DNA from: a bacterium
GTDB taxonomy: Bacteria; Thermosulfidibacterota; Thermosulfidibacteria; Thermosulfidibacterales; Thermosulfidibacteraceae
Assembly (NCBI GenBank): GCA_027037155.1
Contig: JALWBK010000153.1
Coordinates: 1 to 7,571, forward strand
Length of the DNA stretch: 7,571 nucleotides
Reading direction: 5' to 3'
The translations under genes were made by a program, and so were the position numbers. Below the pieces are notes generated by a model. The model was not told the DNA's origin, ran no database searches, and was given only the letters and a program-made list of their open reading frames with translations. This document shows positions 1 through 7,172 of the stretch, piece after piece (positions within the stretch are counted from its first letter, which is position 1; each line of letters starts with the position of its first letter).

Positions 1-409
1 CCTTTATGTAAAGTCCCACCTTGCCCTTGCCTGTGGGGGCACCATCAAACCTCACCTCTTCACCGGTAAGCCTCTTTGCCTCTTCTGCAGAAAGGGTGAG
101 GGTCTGGAGGGCTCTTGCTATCTCGCCGCGTGCTTCTTTTATGGTCTTTCCAACCTCTTTGGACACTATTTGCGCCAACTCTTCTTTTCTCTTTTCCATT
201 ATCTCAGCGGCCCTTTTGAGGATCTCGTACCTCTCGTAGGCTGTGAGAGAGGCCATCTCTTTCTGTCCCTTTTTTGCCGCCTCAACGGCTACTTCCACGT
301 CCTGAGCCGTTGCCTTGGGTACGGTATCAATTAGGCTGTTGTCGTAGGGATTCCTCACCTCTATCTTTTGGTCTCTGTCTACCCACTCGCCTGCCAACAG
401 CATCTTCAT
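1..409 (-). CDS. Aldehyde dehydrogenase family protein, N-terminal part (runs off left edge)
   Basis: The visible 136 residues begin [20 protein letters not shown] and continue with the sequence pattern of the NAD(P)-dependent aldehyde dehydrogenase superfamily: a 'GEWV...VRNPYD' opening, an '[12 protein letters not shown]' helix, '[21 protein letters not shown]' and '[16 protein letters not shown]' near residues 85-100. The family oxidises aldehydes to acids in the cytoplasm. The catalytic Cys and Glu and the nucleotide-binding segment lie beyond the window edge, so the substrate class cannot be fixed. The N-terminus most resembles lactaldehyde/non-phosphorylating glyceraldehyde-3-phosphate-type members, but that is a recollection of family patterns, not a search result. 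The start at 409 is supported by GGAGG at 416-420 with a 6-base spacer; an ATG at 403 is a less likely alternative. The start codon overlaps the stop of the upstream Nudix gene (ATGA), so the two are probably translationally coupled. It may be co-regulated with the divergent fad operon. Confidence 0.88.
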   Translation of the reverse strand, partial: MKMLLAGEWVDRDQKIEVRNPYDNSLIDTVPKATAQDVEVAVEAAKKGQKEMASLTAYERYEILKRAAEIMEKRKEELAQIVSKEVGKTIKEARGEIARALQTLTLSAEEAKRLTGEEVRFDGAPTGKGKVGLYIK

Positions 410-948
410 GGCAAACCTCCATTCTGTTTTAACATTTTCTTTAGCTTATCTATCACTATTAGATCCGTAGGGAAAGCCATCTTGCCCGGTATTTTGTCTA
501 TAGGAAAGAATGCAACCTCTTTCAAATCGTCGTTCGCCTTCAGATGCCCGCCCACCACTTTCCCTATAAACCACACGCCTACAGTTAGCCCAAGTGGATT
601 ATGGAAGTTTGAAAGCACTTCAAAAACCTCATGTATTTGTACCTCAAGACCTGTTTCTTCCCTGAACTCTCTCACCGCGGCCTCTCTAATATCCTCTCCC
701 CACTCTACATGACCGCAAGGGATGCACCAGCTGCCTGCAAACGGAGCCTTCTTTCTTTTGCCTAACAGTATTTTGTTTTCTTCCAGTACTATTACAGCCA
801 CTCCTACTGTGGGGTTTAGGTAGTTCGTAAAACCGCAGCGGGGGCATTGAGGCCTTATAGGAATCTTCTGAACAGTGGTTAGCCTGTTTCCACAGTAGGG
901 GCAGAATCTGAAGTAAGGGTGCAAAATCTTGAGGCTTTTGCTTGACAT
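406..948 (-). CDS. Nudix hydrolase with N-terminal zinc ribbon
   Basis: This 180-residue cytoplasmic protein has two parts. Residues 16-38 form a zinc ribbon (CPYC at 16-19, CPRC at 35-38). Residues ~45-170 are a Nudix fold with a complete Nudix box: G79, E85, R93-E94, E97-E98, G100 and hydrophobic L101 fit GX5EX7REUXEEXGU, so the metal-binding glutamates are intact. Nudix enzymes hydrolyse nucleoside diphosphates linked to another moiety. Zinc-ribbon members include NADH pyrophosphatases and ADP-ribose-type enzymes, but the substrate here is unresolved. The SQPWW-type NADH motif is not seen, nor is the CoA-pyrophosphatase signature. The usual PGG before the box reads PCG (77-79), with another Cys at 75. 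GAGG about 5 bases upstream (954-957) supports the start. It is the first gene of a minus-strand pair with the aldehyde dehydrogenase, overlapping it by 4 bases, and is divergent from fadR with only 51 bases between starts. Confidence 0.9.
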   Translation of the reverse strand: MSSKSLKILHPYFRFCPYCGNRLTTVQKIPIRPQCPRCGFTNYLNPTVGVAVIVLEENKILLGKRKKAPFAGSWCIPCGHVEWGEDIREAAVREFREETGLEVQIHEVFEVLSNFHNPLGLTVGVWFIGKVVGGHLKANDDLKEVAFFPIDKIPGKMAFPTDLIVIDKLKKMLKQNGGLP

Positions 949-970
949 CCCCTCCTCGTTTTGTTACTGA
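942..970 (+). promoter_or_regulatory. Likely sigma70-type promoter of the fadR-fadNAE operon
   Basis: A perfect TTGACA (-35) lies at 942-947. After a 17-base spacer comes TACTGA (965-970), a poor -10 hexamer that is preceded by TG at 962-963 in the extended -10 position. Transcription would start near 976-978, giving a leader of about 23 bases before the fadR ATG at 1000. The -35 lies inside the first codons of the divergent Nudix gene, and the -10 and start point are overlapped by the FadR-like operator. The hexamers are seen directly; promoter activity is inferred, and the weak -10 is the main doubt. Confidence 0.5.
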
Positions 971-987
971 ATGAATGCTCACTCATT
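968..987. promoter_or_regulatory. FadR-type operator (imperfect palindrome) in the divergent promoter region
   Basis: The stretch 968-985 reads TGAATGA-ATGC-TCACTCA: two 7-base half-sites related by inversion with one mismatch, separated by 4 bases. As I recall it, the Bacillus FadR (YsiA) box is TGAATGA-MTAN-TCATTCA, and this site departs from it at two positions. Read in an alternative register, 970-987 is an 18-base palindrome with 14 of 18 symmetric positions. It lies between the divergent Nudix and fadR starts, on the predicted fadR -10/+1. Binding by the FadR-like protein encoded 13 bases downstream would block its own operon and probably the divergent genes. Binding itself is inferred. 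Confidence 0.75.
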
Positions 988-990
988 ATG
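985..990 (-). promoter_or_regulatory. Possible -10 element of the Nudix-aldehyde dehydrogenase promoter
   Basis: Read on the minus strand, 990-985 is CATAAT, five of six matches to TATAAT. Transcription would start near 978, leaving about 30 bases before the Nudix ATG at 948. No convincing -35 is found 16-18 bases upstream; the best match (around 1008-1013) is weak. The element overlaps the end of the FadR-like operator, so one bound repressor could act in both directions. Tentative. Confidence 0.3.
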
Positions 991-994
991 GAGG
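990..994 (+). promoter_or_regulatory. Ribosome-binding site that decides the fadR start
   Basis: GGAGG is followed by five bases and then ATG at 1000. It overlaps an in-frame ATG at 988-990 and lies downstream of an in-frame TTG at 961. Those upstream starts would place the operator and likely transcription start inside the coding region. The ATG at 1000 is therefore preferred. Confidence 0.8.
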
Positions 995-999
995 TTAAA

Positions 1000-1605
1000 A
1001 TGCCCGTTGGGAGAATAGCCAAAACAAAGCGGGGAGACAAGAGAGAGAAGATACTTGAGGCGGCTGAGAAGGTCTTTGCCCAGAAGGGATTTCATCCCGC
1101 AAGGATAGCCGACATAGCTAAAGAGGCCGGAGTGGCTGAGGGTACCATATACATTTACTTTGACAGCAAAGAGGATCTGATGGTTTCCATCTTCAAGGAG
1201 AAGATGGGAAAATGGGTGGACAGGCTGAGATCGCTTCTTGCTGGATGTGAAACGGCCTTTGAGAAGCTTAGAGTCATAGTCCATACCCATTTCAGTACGC
1301 TCTTTGAGAATCCAAATCTGGCCCAGCTTGTACAGATAGAGTTGAGGGCCTGCAGTGCTTTTATGAGGGGCGGAAGCGCGCCGGAGATGCGCAGATATTT
1401 AAATGTTATAGAGGAGGTGTTGAGGGAAGGTAAGGAGAGGGGCGAGTTTAGGCCTGATTTTGATGAGTGGCTGGCTGCTCGGAGCCTTTTGGGAATCATG
1501 GACGAGTTGGCAACCATCTGGGTGCTTAAAAAGAAGCTTAAGCTAACTGCTATGGTGGATGACGTGTTGGATGTTTTTTACAAAGGTATAAAAGGAGGTG
1601 CATGA
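1000..1605 (+). CDS. fadR: TetR-family fatty-acid degradation repressor, FadR (YsiA) type
   Basis: A 201-residue TetR-family repressor. Residues ~14-60 are the DNA-binding domain, with the helix-turn-helix in '[21 protein letters not shown]' (34-54), the hallmark TetR pattern. The remainder is a helical ligand-binding domain whose features match Bacillus FadR as I remember it: '[14 protein letters not shown]' (63-76), 'QIELR' (112-116), '[18 protein letters not shown]' (133-150) and '[12 protein letters not shown]' (165-176). In Bacillus this protein represses beta-oxidation genes and is released by long-chain acyl-CoA; the same effector is inferred here. The gene directly precedes fadN and overlaps it by 4 bases (ATGA), so repressor and enzymes should share one transcript and one autoregulated promoter. 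The FadR-like operator lies just upstream. Isoleucine is mostly ATA (9 of 13 codons), unlike fadN. An alternative is a broader acyl-CoA-responsive TetR of the PsrA/LiuQ kind, but neighbours and operator favour FadR. Confidence 0.9.
   Translation: MPVGRIAKTKRGDKREKILEAAEKVFAQKGFHPARIADIAKEAGVAEGTIYIYFDSKEDLMVSIFKEKMGKWVDRLRSLLAGCETAFEKLRVIVHTHFSTLFENPNLAQLVQIELRACSAFMRGGSAPEMRRYLNVIEEVLREGKERGEFRPDFDEWLAARSLLGIMDELATIWVLKKKLKLTAMVDDVLDVFYKGIKGGA
1592..1600 (+). promoter_or_regulatory. Strong ribosome-binding site of fadN, inside the end of fadR
   Basis: AAGGAGGTG is a nine-base match to the anti-Shine-Dalgarno sequence and also encodes the last residues of FadR (KGGA). Two adjacent ATG codons follow at 1602 and 1605. 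The core GGAGG ends 3 bases before the first and 6 bases before the second, so the second may be the preferred start. FadR's stop codon (1603-1605) lies across both, which suits ribosome reinitiation. Confidence 0.75.
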
Positions 1606-3986
1606 TGGGTTACGAAGTTAAGAAGGCAGCCGTTTTAGGCGCCGGTGTTATGGGTGCTGCCATTGCGGCACACCTTGCAAATGTGGGAATTCCTGTACTG
1701 CTTCTTGATATTCCTCCAAAGGAGGGTGACGACAAGAACGCGATAGCTAAAGCTGGTCTTGAGAGGGCTTTGAAGTCTAAGCCCCCTGCTTTCTACCACA
1801 AAGAGTTTGCTGAGCTGGTAGAGGTGGGCAATTTTGAGGATGATATGCCTAAGATTGCGGAATGCGACTTGGTGATTGAGGCCATTGTTGAGAACCTCCA
1901 GATCAAGAGGAGCCTCTTTGAGAAGGTGGATCAGTACAGAAAGCCTGGTAGCATCATTGCCACCAATACTTCTGGAATATCTGTGAATGCCATTGCTGAA
2001 GGGCGCTCCGAGGACTTCAGGAAGCACTTTATCGGTATGCACTTCTTCAATCCTCCGAGGTACATGAAGCTTTTGGAGATCATCCCAGGTAAAGAGACCC
2101 TTAAAGAGGTTGTGGACTTTGTTGCCGAGTTTGGCGAGAAGGTTTTGGGTAAGGGTATCGTTTACGCCAAGGACACTCCCAACTTCATCGCCAACCGCAT
2201 CGGTGTTTTCGGTATGATGTACACCTTAAAGCTTATGGACGAGTTAGGACTCACCATTGAGGAGATAGATGCCTTGACGGGCAAGGCTGTGGGTCGTCCC
2301 AAGGTGGCCACCTTTAAGCTCGCCGATATGGTGGGAATAGATGTTCTCTATCACGTTGCCCTCAACGTTTACGAGAACGCCCCCAACGACGAGATGAGGG
2401 AGATCTTCAATCCGCCTGAGTGGCTCAAGAAGATGGTTGAAAACGGATGGCTTGGAAACAAGACTAAGCAGGGCTTCTACAAGAAGGTTAAGGGAGAGGA
2501 TGGAAAGAAGCAGACTCTCGTTATAGATCCCAAGACCTTGGAGTACAGACCTGTTCAGAAGGCGACCTTCCCCTCTGTGGAGATGGCCAAGACGGAGGAC
2601 GATGTGAGGAAGCGTCTCAAGATAATGTGCTACGGCAAGGACAAGGGTTCCCTCTTCACTTGGAAGGCCATTGCTGCCATGCTCATCTACTCTGCCAACA
2701 GGATTCCTGAGATTGCCGACGACATCGTTCAGGTGGACAACGCCATGAAGTGGGGCTTCAACTGGGAGCTCGGTCCCTTTGAGATCTGGGATGCCATTGG
2801 TGTGAAGAAGTCTGTGGAGAGGATGGAAGCAGAGGGTATGCAGGTACCTGCCAAGGTTAAGGAGATGTTGGAGGCTGGAGCCGAGACCTTCTACAAGGAG
2901 GAAGGGACCAAGGTTTACTACTGGGACTTTGAGAGCAAGAGCTACAAGCCTATAGAGGAGAAGCCCGAAATCATTGTTCTCAGCAGGCTCAAGAAGGCCG
3001 GTAAGGTGGTTGAGGAGAATGCCGATGCCAGCCTGATTGACCTTGGGGACGGTGTGGCTTGCCTTGAGTTCCACACCAAGATGAACGCCATCGGTGCCGG
3101 CATCCTTCAGATGGTAGATGTGGCTCTTGAGAGGGTCCGTAAGGACTTTGATGCTTTGGTGATTGCCAACCAGGGCGAGCACTTCTCCGCAGGAGCCAAC
3201 CTGGCGCTGCTTCTCATGGCTATACAGGAGGAGGAGTGGGAAGAGATTGACTACATGGTGCGTGCATTCCAGAAGGCGACTATGTCTCTGAAGTACTTTG
3301 AGAAGCCTGTGGTGGCTGCACCCTTTAACATGACCTTAGGTGGTGGTTGTGAGTTCTGCCTCCACTGCCACAGGATAAGGGCCAATGCAGAGCTATACAT
3401 GGGTCTCGTTGAGGTGGGAGTGGGACTCTTGCCCGCTGGTGGTGGTACCAAGGAGATGCTCTTGAGACTGGTGGACAAGTATGTGCCTAAAAACCTGCCC
3501 AGGGGCGTTGTGGTTGATCCGCTGCCTCACTTGAGGCGTGCCCTTGAAACCATAGCCATGGCCAAGGTTTCCATGTCTGCCTATGAGGCTAAAGAGATCG
3601 GCTTCCTCACCGACTGCGATTCCATAACCATTAACAGGGATTACCTCATCCACGATGCCAAGCAGGTGGCTCTAAACCTTGTACGTGAGGGCTTCAAGCC
3701 TGGAAGGGTGAAGAAAGTGAAGATGGTGGGTAGAGACGGCTTCGGCTACCTCAAGATGCTTATCTACAACATGAAGATGGGTGGCTGGATCACCGAGCAC
3801 GAGGCCAAGATTGCCACTCATATTGCCAAAGTACTCACTGGTGGAGATGTGCTGCCTGGAACTGTGATGGATGAGTGGGAGATCTTGGATCTGGAGAGAG
3901 AAGCCTTCCTGTCCCTCTGTGGTGAGCCTAAGACCCAGGAGAGGATCAGGCACATGCTCACCACAGGAAGACCACTTAGAAACTAA
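1602..3986 (+). CDS. fadN: Bifunctional 3-hydroxyacyl-CoA dehydrogenase / enoyl-CoA hydratase (FadN type)
   Basis: A 794-residue fusion catalysing the two middle steps of beta-oxidation: hydration of trans-2-enoyl-CoA and NAD+-dependent oxidation of the resulting 3-hydroxyacyl-CoA. The dehydrogenase comes first, the reverse of enteric FadB. Its Rossmann motif GAGVMG is at 13-18, with acidic D36 ending strand two, S124, catalytic H147 in GMHFFNP and E159 twelve residues later, the same spacing as the classic His-Glu pair. A second 3HCDH-type helical region spans ~185-400. The hydratase/crotonase domain covers ~475-690, with the oxyanion-hole segment HFSAGANL (527-534), E584 in GGGCEF and E604 in [15 protein letters not shown]; both catalytic glutamates are present at the canonical 20-residue spacing. 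Length is close to Bacillus FadN (about 789). It overlaps fadR by 4 bases and lies 25 bases before fadA. The start is 1602 or, equally plausible, 1605. Isoleucine is mostly ATT/ATC, suggesting high expression. Confidence 0.95.
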   Translation: MMGYEVKKAAVLGAGVMGAAIAAHLANVGIPVLLLDIPPKEGDDKNAIAKAGLERALKSKPPAFYHKEFAELVEVGNFEDDMPKIAECDLVIEAIVENLQIKRSLFEKVDQYRKPGSIIATNTSGISVNAIAEGRSEDFRKHFIGMHFFNPPRYMKLLEIIPGKETLKEVVDFVAEFGEKVLGKGIVYAKDTPNFIANRIGVFGMMYTLKLMDELGLTIEEIDALTGKAVGRPKVATFKLADMVGIDVLYHVALNVYENAPNDEMREIFNPPEWLKKMVENGWLGNKTKQGFYKKVKGEDGKKQTLVIDPKTLEYRPVQKATFPSVEMAKTEDDVRKRLKIMCYGKDKGSLFTWKAIAAMLIYSANRIPEIADDIVQVDNAMKWGFNWELGPFEIWDAIGVKKSVERMEAEGMQVPAKVKEMLEAGAETFYKEEGTKVYYWDFESKSYKPIEEKPEIIVLSRLKKAGKVVEENADASLIDLGDGVACLEFHTKMNAIGAGILQMVDVALERVRKDFDALVIANQGEHFSAGANLALLLMAIQEEEWEEIDYMVRAFQKATMSLKYFEKPVVAAPFNMTLGGGCEFCLHCHRIRANAELYMGLVEVGVGLLPAGGGTKEMLLRLVDKYVPKNLPRGVVVDPLPHLRRALETIAMAKVSMSAYEAKEIGFLTDCDSITINRDYLIHDAKQVALNLVREGFKPGRVKKVKMVGRDGFGYLKMLIYNMKMGGWITEHEAKIATHIAKVLTGGDVLPGTVMDEWEILDLEREAFLSLCGEPKTQERIRHMLTTGRPLRN

Positions 3987-4011
3987 AAAGTTTAGAAAGA
4001 GAGGTGGTAAA

Positions 4012-5205
4012 ATGAGAGACGCAGTGATTGTTGCAGCGGTAAGAACAGCGGTAGGAAAGGCTCCCAAGGGAAGCCTTAAAGACACGAGGCCCGATGATCT
4101 TGCTGCCATAGTGATTAAAGAGGCGGTGAGAAGGGCTGGGATAGATCCTGCGGAAGTAGATGATGTCATCATGGGTTGTGCCTTTCCTGAGGGAGTTCAG
4201 GGGATGAACGTTGCCCGTGTAGCCTTGCTTAAAGCAGGGCTGCCCACTTCTGTTCCCGGAATGACCATCAACAGGTTCTGCTCTTCAGGTCTTCAGGCCA
4301 TAGCCATAGCGGCTGAGAAGATCATGTGTGGCTATGCCGACATAGTGGTGGCGGGTGGGACCGAATCCATGAGCATGGTGCCCATGGGTGGTCTCTCTCA
4401 GCCTGCCAACTCAGAGATGATGGATACCATGCCCGGGGTTTACCTTGGAATGGGACTCACCGCTGAGGAGGTGGCAAGGCGCTGGAACATTTCCCGTGAG
4501 GAGCAGGACGAGTTTGCATATCAGTCCCACATGAAGGCTGCCAAGGCGATAAGGGAGGGCAAGTTTGAGGCGGAGATAGTGCCTGTTAAGACCCGGGTTC
4601 TTAGGACCCTACCCAACGGAAGAACCCAGGAGGTAGAGATAGAGTTCAAGGTGGATGAGGGAGTAAGGCCCGACACCACCCTTGAAGGCCTTGCAAAGCT
4701 TAAGCCAGCCTTCACCCCTCCCGGTAAGGGAACCGTGACTGCCGGTAACTCCTCCCAGATGTCTGATGGAGCTGCTGCTGTTGTTGTGATGTCGGACAAA
4801 AAGGCGGCTGAGCTTGGGTTGAAGCCTATGGCAGTTTTCAGAGGATACGCTGTGGGTGCTGTAGATCCCGAAATCATGGGAATTGGTCCCACGGTGGCCG
4901 TTCCTAAACTTCTTAAGCTGACTGGCAAGAAGATAGAGGATATTGATCTCATTGAGCTCAACGAGGCCTTTGCTGCTCAGTCCCTTGCCTGCATCAAGAT
5001 TCTCGGCTGGCAGGATATAATGGACAAGATAAATGTAAACGGTGGAGCCATTGCTTTGGGCCATCCCTTGGGTTGTACGGGAGCCAAACTTACCACCCAG
5101 ATCATTTACGAGCTGAAGAGAAGAGGGGGTGGTTTTGGCCTTGTGACCATGTGTATTGGTGGTGGTCAGGGAGCTGCTGGGCTCTTTGAGGTTTTAGGTG
5201 ATTAA
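4012..5205 (+). CDS. fadA: Acetyl-CoA acyltransferase (3-ketoacyl-CoA thiolase)
   Basis: A 397-residue thiolase, a normal length for the family. It cleaves 3-ketoacyl-CoA with CoA to give acetyl-CoA and an acyl-CoA two carbons shorter, completing each beta-oxidation turn in the cytoplasm. All catalytic elements are visible: nucleophile C90 in [11 protein letters not shown]317-E318 in NEAF, H351 in GHPLG and C381 in CIGGGQG. The segment 'GGTESMS' (115-121) and '[13 protein letters not shown]' (244-256) are also typical. The ATG at 4012 follows GAGGTGG (4001-4007) and aligns with the usual MRDAVIV start. A longer in-frame version from 3871 would overlap fadN and adds 47 residues with no thiolase character, so it is rejected. 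Sitting between fadN and fadE, it is the thiolase partner of FadN rather than a biosynthetic acetoacetyl-CoA thiolase. Chain-length preference cannot be read from the sequence. Confidence 0.95.
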   Translation: MRDAVIVAAVRTAVGKAPKGSLKDTRPDDLAAIVIKEAVRRAGIDPAEVDDVIMGCAFPEGVQGMNVARVALLKAGLPTSVPGMTINRFCSSGLQAIAIAAEKIMCGYADIVVAGGTESMSMVPMGGLSQPANSEMMDTMPGVYLGMGLTAEEVARRWNISREEQDEFAYQSHMKAAKAIREGKFEAEIVPVKTRVLRTLPNGRTQEVEIEFKVDEGVRPDTTLEGLAKLKPAFTPPGKGTVTAGNSSQMSDGAAAVVVMSDKKAAELGLKPMAVFRGYAVGAVDPEIMGIGPTVAVPKLLKLTGKKIEDIDLIELNEAFAAQSLACIKILGWQDIMDKINVNGGAIALGHPLGCTGAKLTTQIIYELKRRGGGFGLVTMCIGGGQGAAGLFEVLGD

Positions 5206-5225
5206 ACACTTTGGGAGGTGATAAA

Positions 5226-6992
5226 ATGGCAGAGTTTAAGAAAGGAGCCATCTTTCTTGTGGAAAGTGCTGAGCCTCAGGATGTATTTATTCCTGAGGAG
5301 TTTACCGAAGAGCAGAGGATGTTTGCAAAGACTGCTGAAGATTTTGTCAGAAATGAGGTATTGCCCAAGTCTGACGAGATAGAAAAGAAGAACTACGATG
5401 TTTTGGTGAGTCTGTTTAAGCAGGCTGGTGAGTTGGGACTGTTGGGTGCCGAGGTGCCTGAGGAGTACGGTGGATTGGGCCTTGACAAGATCTCTGCAAT
5501 GCTCATTGCGGAGAAGCTCTCTTCCGGACAGGGCTCCTTTGCCACAACGGTGGCAGCCCACACCGGTATTGGTACCTTGCCTATAGTTTACTTTGGAACT
5601 GAGGAACAGAAGCAGAAGTACCTTCCTGGACTCGCCACTGGTGAGAAAATAGCCGCCTATGCCCTCACCGAAACCAATGCCGGTTCTGATGCTATGAACA
5701 TCAAGACCAAGGCCGTTTTGGATGGCGACTACTGGGTGTTGAACGGTTCCAAACAGTTCATAACCAACGCTGGCTTTGCCGATGTCTTTATCGTCTACGC
5801 CAAGGTGGACGGTGAGAAACATGCTGCCTTTATCGTTGAGAAGGGCTTTGAGGGCTTCTCCGTTGGTCCCGAAGAGCACAAGATGGGTATAGTGGGATCC
5901 TCTACCTGTCCTCTTTACTTTGATAACTGCAAGGTTCCTAAAGAGAACCTGCTTGGCGGAGAGGAGTGGATCGGCAAGGGCCATCTGATCGCTTTCAACA
6001 TCCTCAACATTGGTCGTTACAAACTCGGTATGGCTTGCGTAGGTAACTCCAAGTATGCCATTGAGGAGGCCGTTAAGTACGCCAATCAGAGGACTCAGTT
6101 CGGCGTTCCCATCTCCTCCTTTGACATGGTGAAGCAGATGATTGCTCGTATGGCCACAAGGGCATGGGTGCTTGAGAGCGCAGCCTACAGGACTGCCGGT
6201 TTACTGGATAAGGGACTTTCTGAGTTGAAGGACAGAAGCCCCATAGATGCCATTGGTGAGTATGCTATAGAGTGCTCTATCCTGAAGGTCTTTGGCTCCG
6301 AGATCCTTGACAGCATCGTGGATGACATGGTGCAGATCTACGGTGGATACGGATTTACTGAAGAGTATCCCGCTGCCCGTGCCTATAGGGACTCAAGAAT
6401 CAACAGGATCTTTGAAGGTACCAACGAGATCAACAGACTCGTTATCGTTGCCATGCTCGGCAGAAAGGCCATGAAGAACGAGATACCTTTGGTGCAGGCC
6501 GCTACCCAGGTGGGTAAAGAGATAATGACCCTCATGCCCATGAGCTTGCTCAAGCCCGGATTCATGGCTGAAGAGAAGTTGGCTGTTGAGATGGCGAGAA
6601 AACTCCTTCTCATGGTAGCAGGACTTGCTACCCAGAAGCTCAAAGACAAGCTCAGAGATGAGCAGATTGTGGTAGAGGCCCTTGCCAACATGGTTATTGA
6701 CCTTTACGCCATGGAGAGCGCGCTTTTGAGAACCCTCAAGATTGCCGAGACCCAGGGCGAGGAGAAGGCCAAGTATCAGGCGGCTATGACAAAATTCTTC
6801 TTCAGCGAGGCATTCCCCAGAATGGCTCTGAGCGCTACCAAGGCCCTGTGTAGCTTTGAGTCTGGTGATATGCTCAGAACTCAGCTCTCCATCGTTAGGA
6901 AGCTAACCAGGTGGTACATCCCCGCCAACATTGTCCAGCTTATAAGGGAGATTGCGGGTAAGGTAATTGAGGAGGAAAAGTACTGCTTCTAA
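5226..6992 (+). CDS. fadE: Acyl-CoA dehydrogenase, long form with C-terminal extension (FadE type)
   Basis: A 588-residue FAD-dependent acyl-CoA dehydrogenase performing the first beta-oxidation step, acyl-CoA to trans-2-enoyl-CoA, with electrons passed to ETF. The catalytic core occupies ~25-415: 'ALTETNAGSDA' (146-156), the FAD/substrate-binding 'WVLNGSKQFITNAGFADVF' (170-188), 'QRTQFGVPISSF' (288-299), the second family signature 'QIYGGYGFTEEYPAARAYRD' (370-389) and catalytic base E397 in IFEGTNEINR, the position used by medium- and very-long-chain enzymes. About 170 further helical residues follow, as in VLCAD/ACAD9 and Bacillus FadE (about 594 residues), so long-chain substrates are likely. 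The ATG at 5226 follows GGGAGGTGAT (5213-5222); an upstream TTG at 5211 would place that ribosome-binding site inside the gene and is rejected. It is the last operon gene, 20 bases after fadA. ETF genes are absent from the window and must lie elsewhere. Confidence 0.95.
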   Translation: MAEFKKGAIFLVESAEPQDVFIPEEFTEEQRMFAKTAEDFVRNEVLPKSDEIEKKNYDVLVSLFKQAGELGLLGAEVPEEYGGLGLDKISAMLIAEKLSSGQGSFATTVAAHTGIGTLPIVYFGTEEQKQKYLPGLATGEKIAAYALTETNAGSDAMNIKTKAVLDGDYWVLNGSKQFITNAGFADVFIVYAKVDGEKHAAFIVEKGFEGFSVGPEEHKMGIVGSSTCPLYFDNCKVPKENLLGGEEWIGKGHLIAFNILNIGRYKLGMACVGNSKYAIEEAVKYANQRTQFGVPISSFDMVKQMIARMATRAWVLESAAYRTAGLLDKGLSELKDRSPIDAIGEYAIECSILKVFGSEILDSIVDDMVQIYGGYGFTEEYPAARAYRDSRINRIFEGTNEINRLVIVAMLGRKAMKNEIPLVQAATQVGKEIMTLMPMSLLKPGFMAEEKLAVEMARKLLLMVAGLATQKLKDKLRDEQIVVEALANMVIDLYAMESALLRTLKIAETQGEEKAKYQAAMTKFFFSEAFPRMALSATKALCSFESGDMLRTQLSIVRKLTRWYIPANIVQLIREIAGKVIEEEKYCF

Positions 6993-7002
6993 GTTAGATG
7001 CT

Positions 7003-7020
7003 GGGAGGGGCTGCCCTCCC
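7003..7020 (+). terminator. GC-rich hairpin after fadE, possible terminator
   Basis: GGGAGGG (7003-7009) pairs perfectly with CCCTCCC (7014-7020) around a 4-base loop, starting 10 bases after the fadE stop. What follows is C/T-rich (CTCCCCCCTCCTGTT) rather than a U-run, so it is not a textbook intrinsic terminator. It may act as a weak terminator or protect the 3' end of the fad transcript. Confidence 0.55.
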
Positions 7021-7098
7021 CTCCCCCCTCCTGTTGATAATAATAAAACAGCGTCCACCGAAAATATTTCGCTCTATTTCTTTACTTGCTTTTGCCTT

Positions 7099-7172
7099 CA
7101 TGATAATAAACCCCCGTCTATTCTCACCTTTGTAACAGGGGGGATCCGATGAGAAGAGCGTTTATTATCATG
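7099..7172. repeat. Perfect 13-base inverted repeat spanning the start of the last gene
   Basis: CATGATAATAAAC (7099-7111) is repeated in perfect inversion as GTTTATTATCATG (7160-7172), which is coding sequence for residues 4-8 of the DUF1571-like protein. Between them, CCCCC (7111-7115) can pair with the G-run at 7138-7143, which is the likely ribosome-binding site. In RNA the nested stems would sequester that site and the start codon. The 9-base core TGATAATAA also occurs at 7035-7043. Alternatively GATAAT at 7102-7107 is a -10 element and the symmetry acts in DNA. The repeat is seen directly; its role is unknown. Confidence 0.6.

Noticed and set aside
368..712. Plus-strand open frame of 114 codons opposite the Nudix gene
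   Set aside because: It is the complement of conserved Nudix and aldehyde dehydrogenase coding sequence and shows no domain of its own.
406..948. Nudix gene as a CoA pyrophosphatase or NADH pyrophosphatase (NudC)
   Set aside because: The signature residues of those subfamilies are not seen; only the generic Nudix box and zinc ribbon are supported, so no specific substrate was assigned.
961..999. Upstream TTG/ATG starts for fadR (961 or 988)
   Set aside because: They would put the operator and likely transcription start inside the coding region, and GGAGG at 990-994 is correctly placed only for the ATG at 1000.
2244..3182. Long open frame (312 codons) antisense to fadN
   Set aside because: It lies wholly inside a well-supported gene, its translation has no recognisable domain, and it is explained by codon bias of fadN keeping the opposite strand free of stops.
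3871..4011. 47-residue N-terminal extension of the thiolase
   Set aside because: It would overlap the end of fadN, has no thiolase similarity, and skips the good ribosome-binding site just before the ATG at 4012.
5202..5984. Open frame of 260 codons antisense to fadE
   Set aside because: Fully overlaps the conserved core of the acyl-CoA dehydrogenase, and its translation is low-complexity-like with no family features.
6967..7152. Small plus-strand open frame (61 codons) after fadE
   Set aside because: It overlaps the fadE end in another frame and reads through the GC hairpin and AT-rich leader, with no ribosome-binding site or recognisable sequence.
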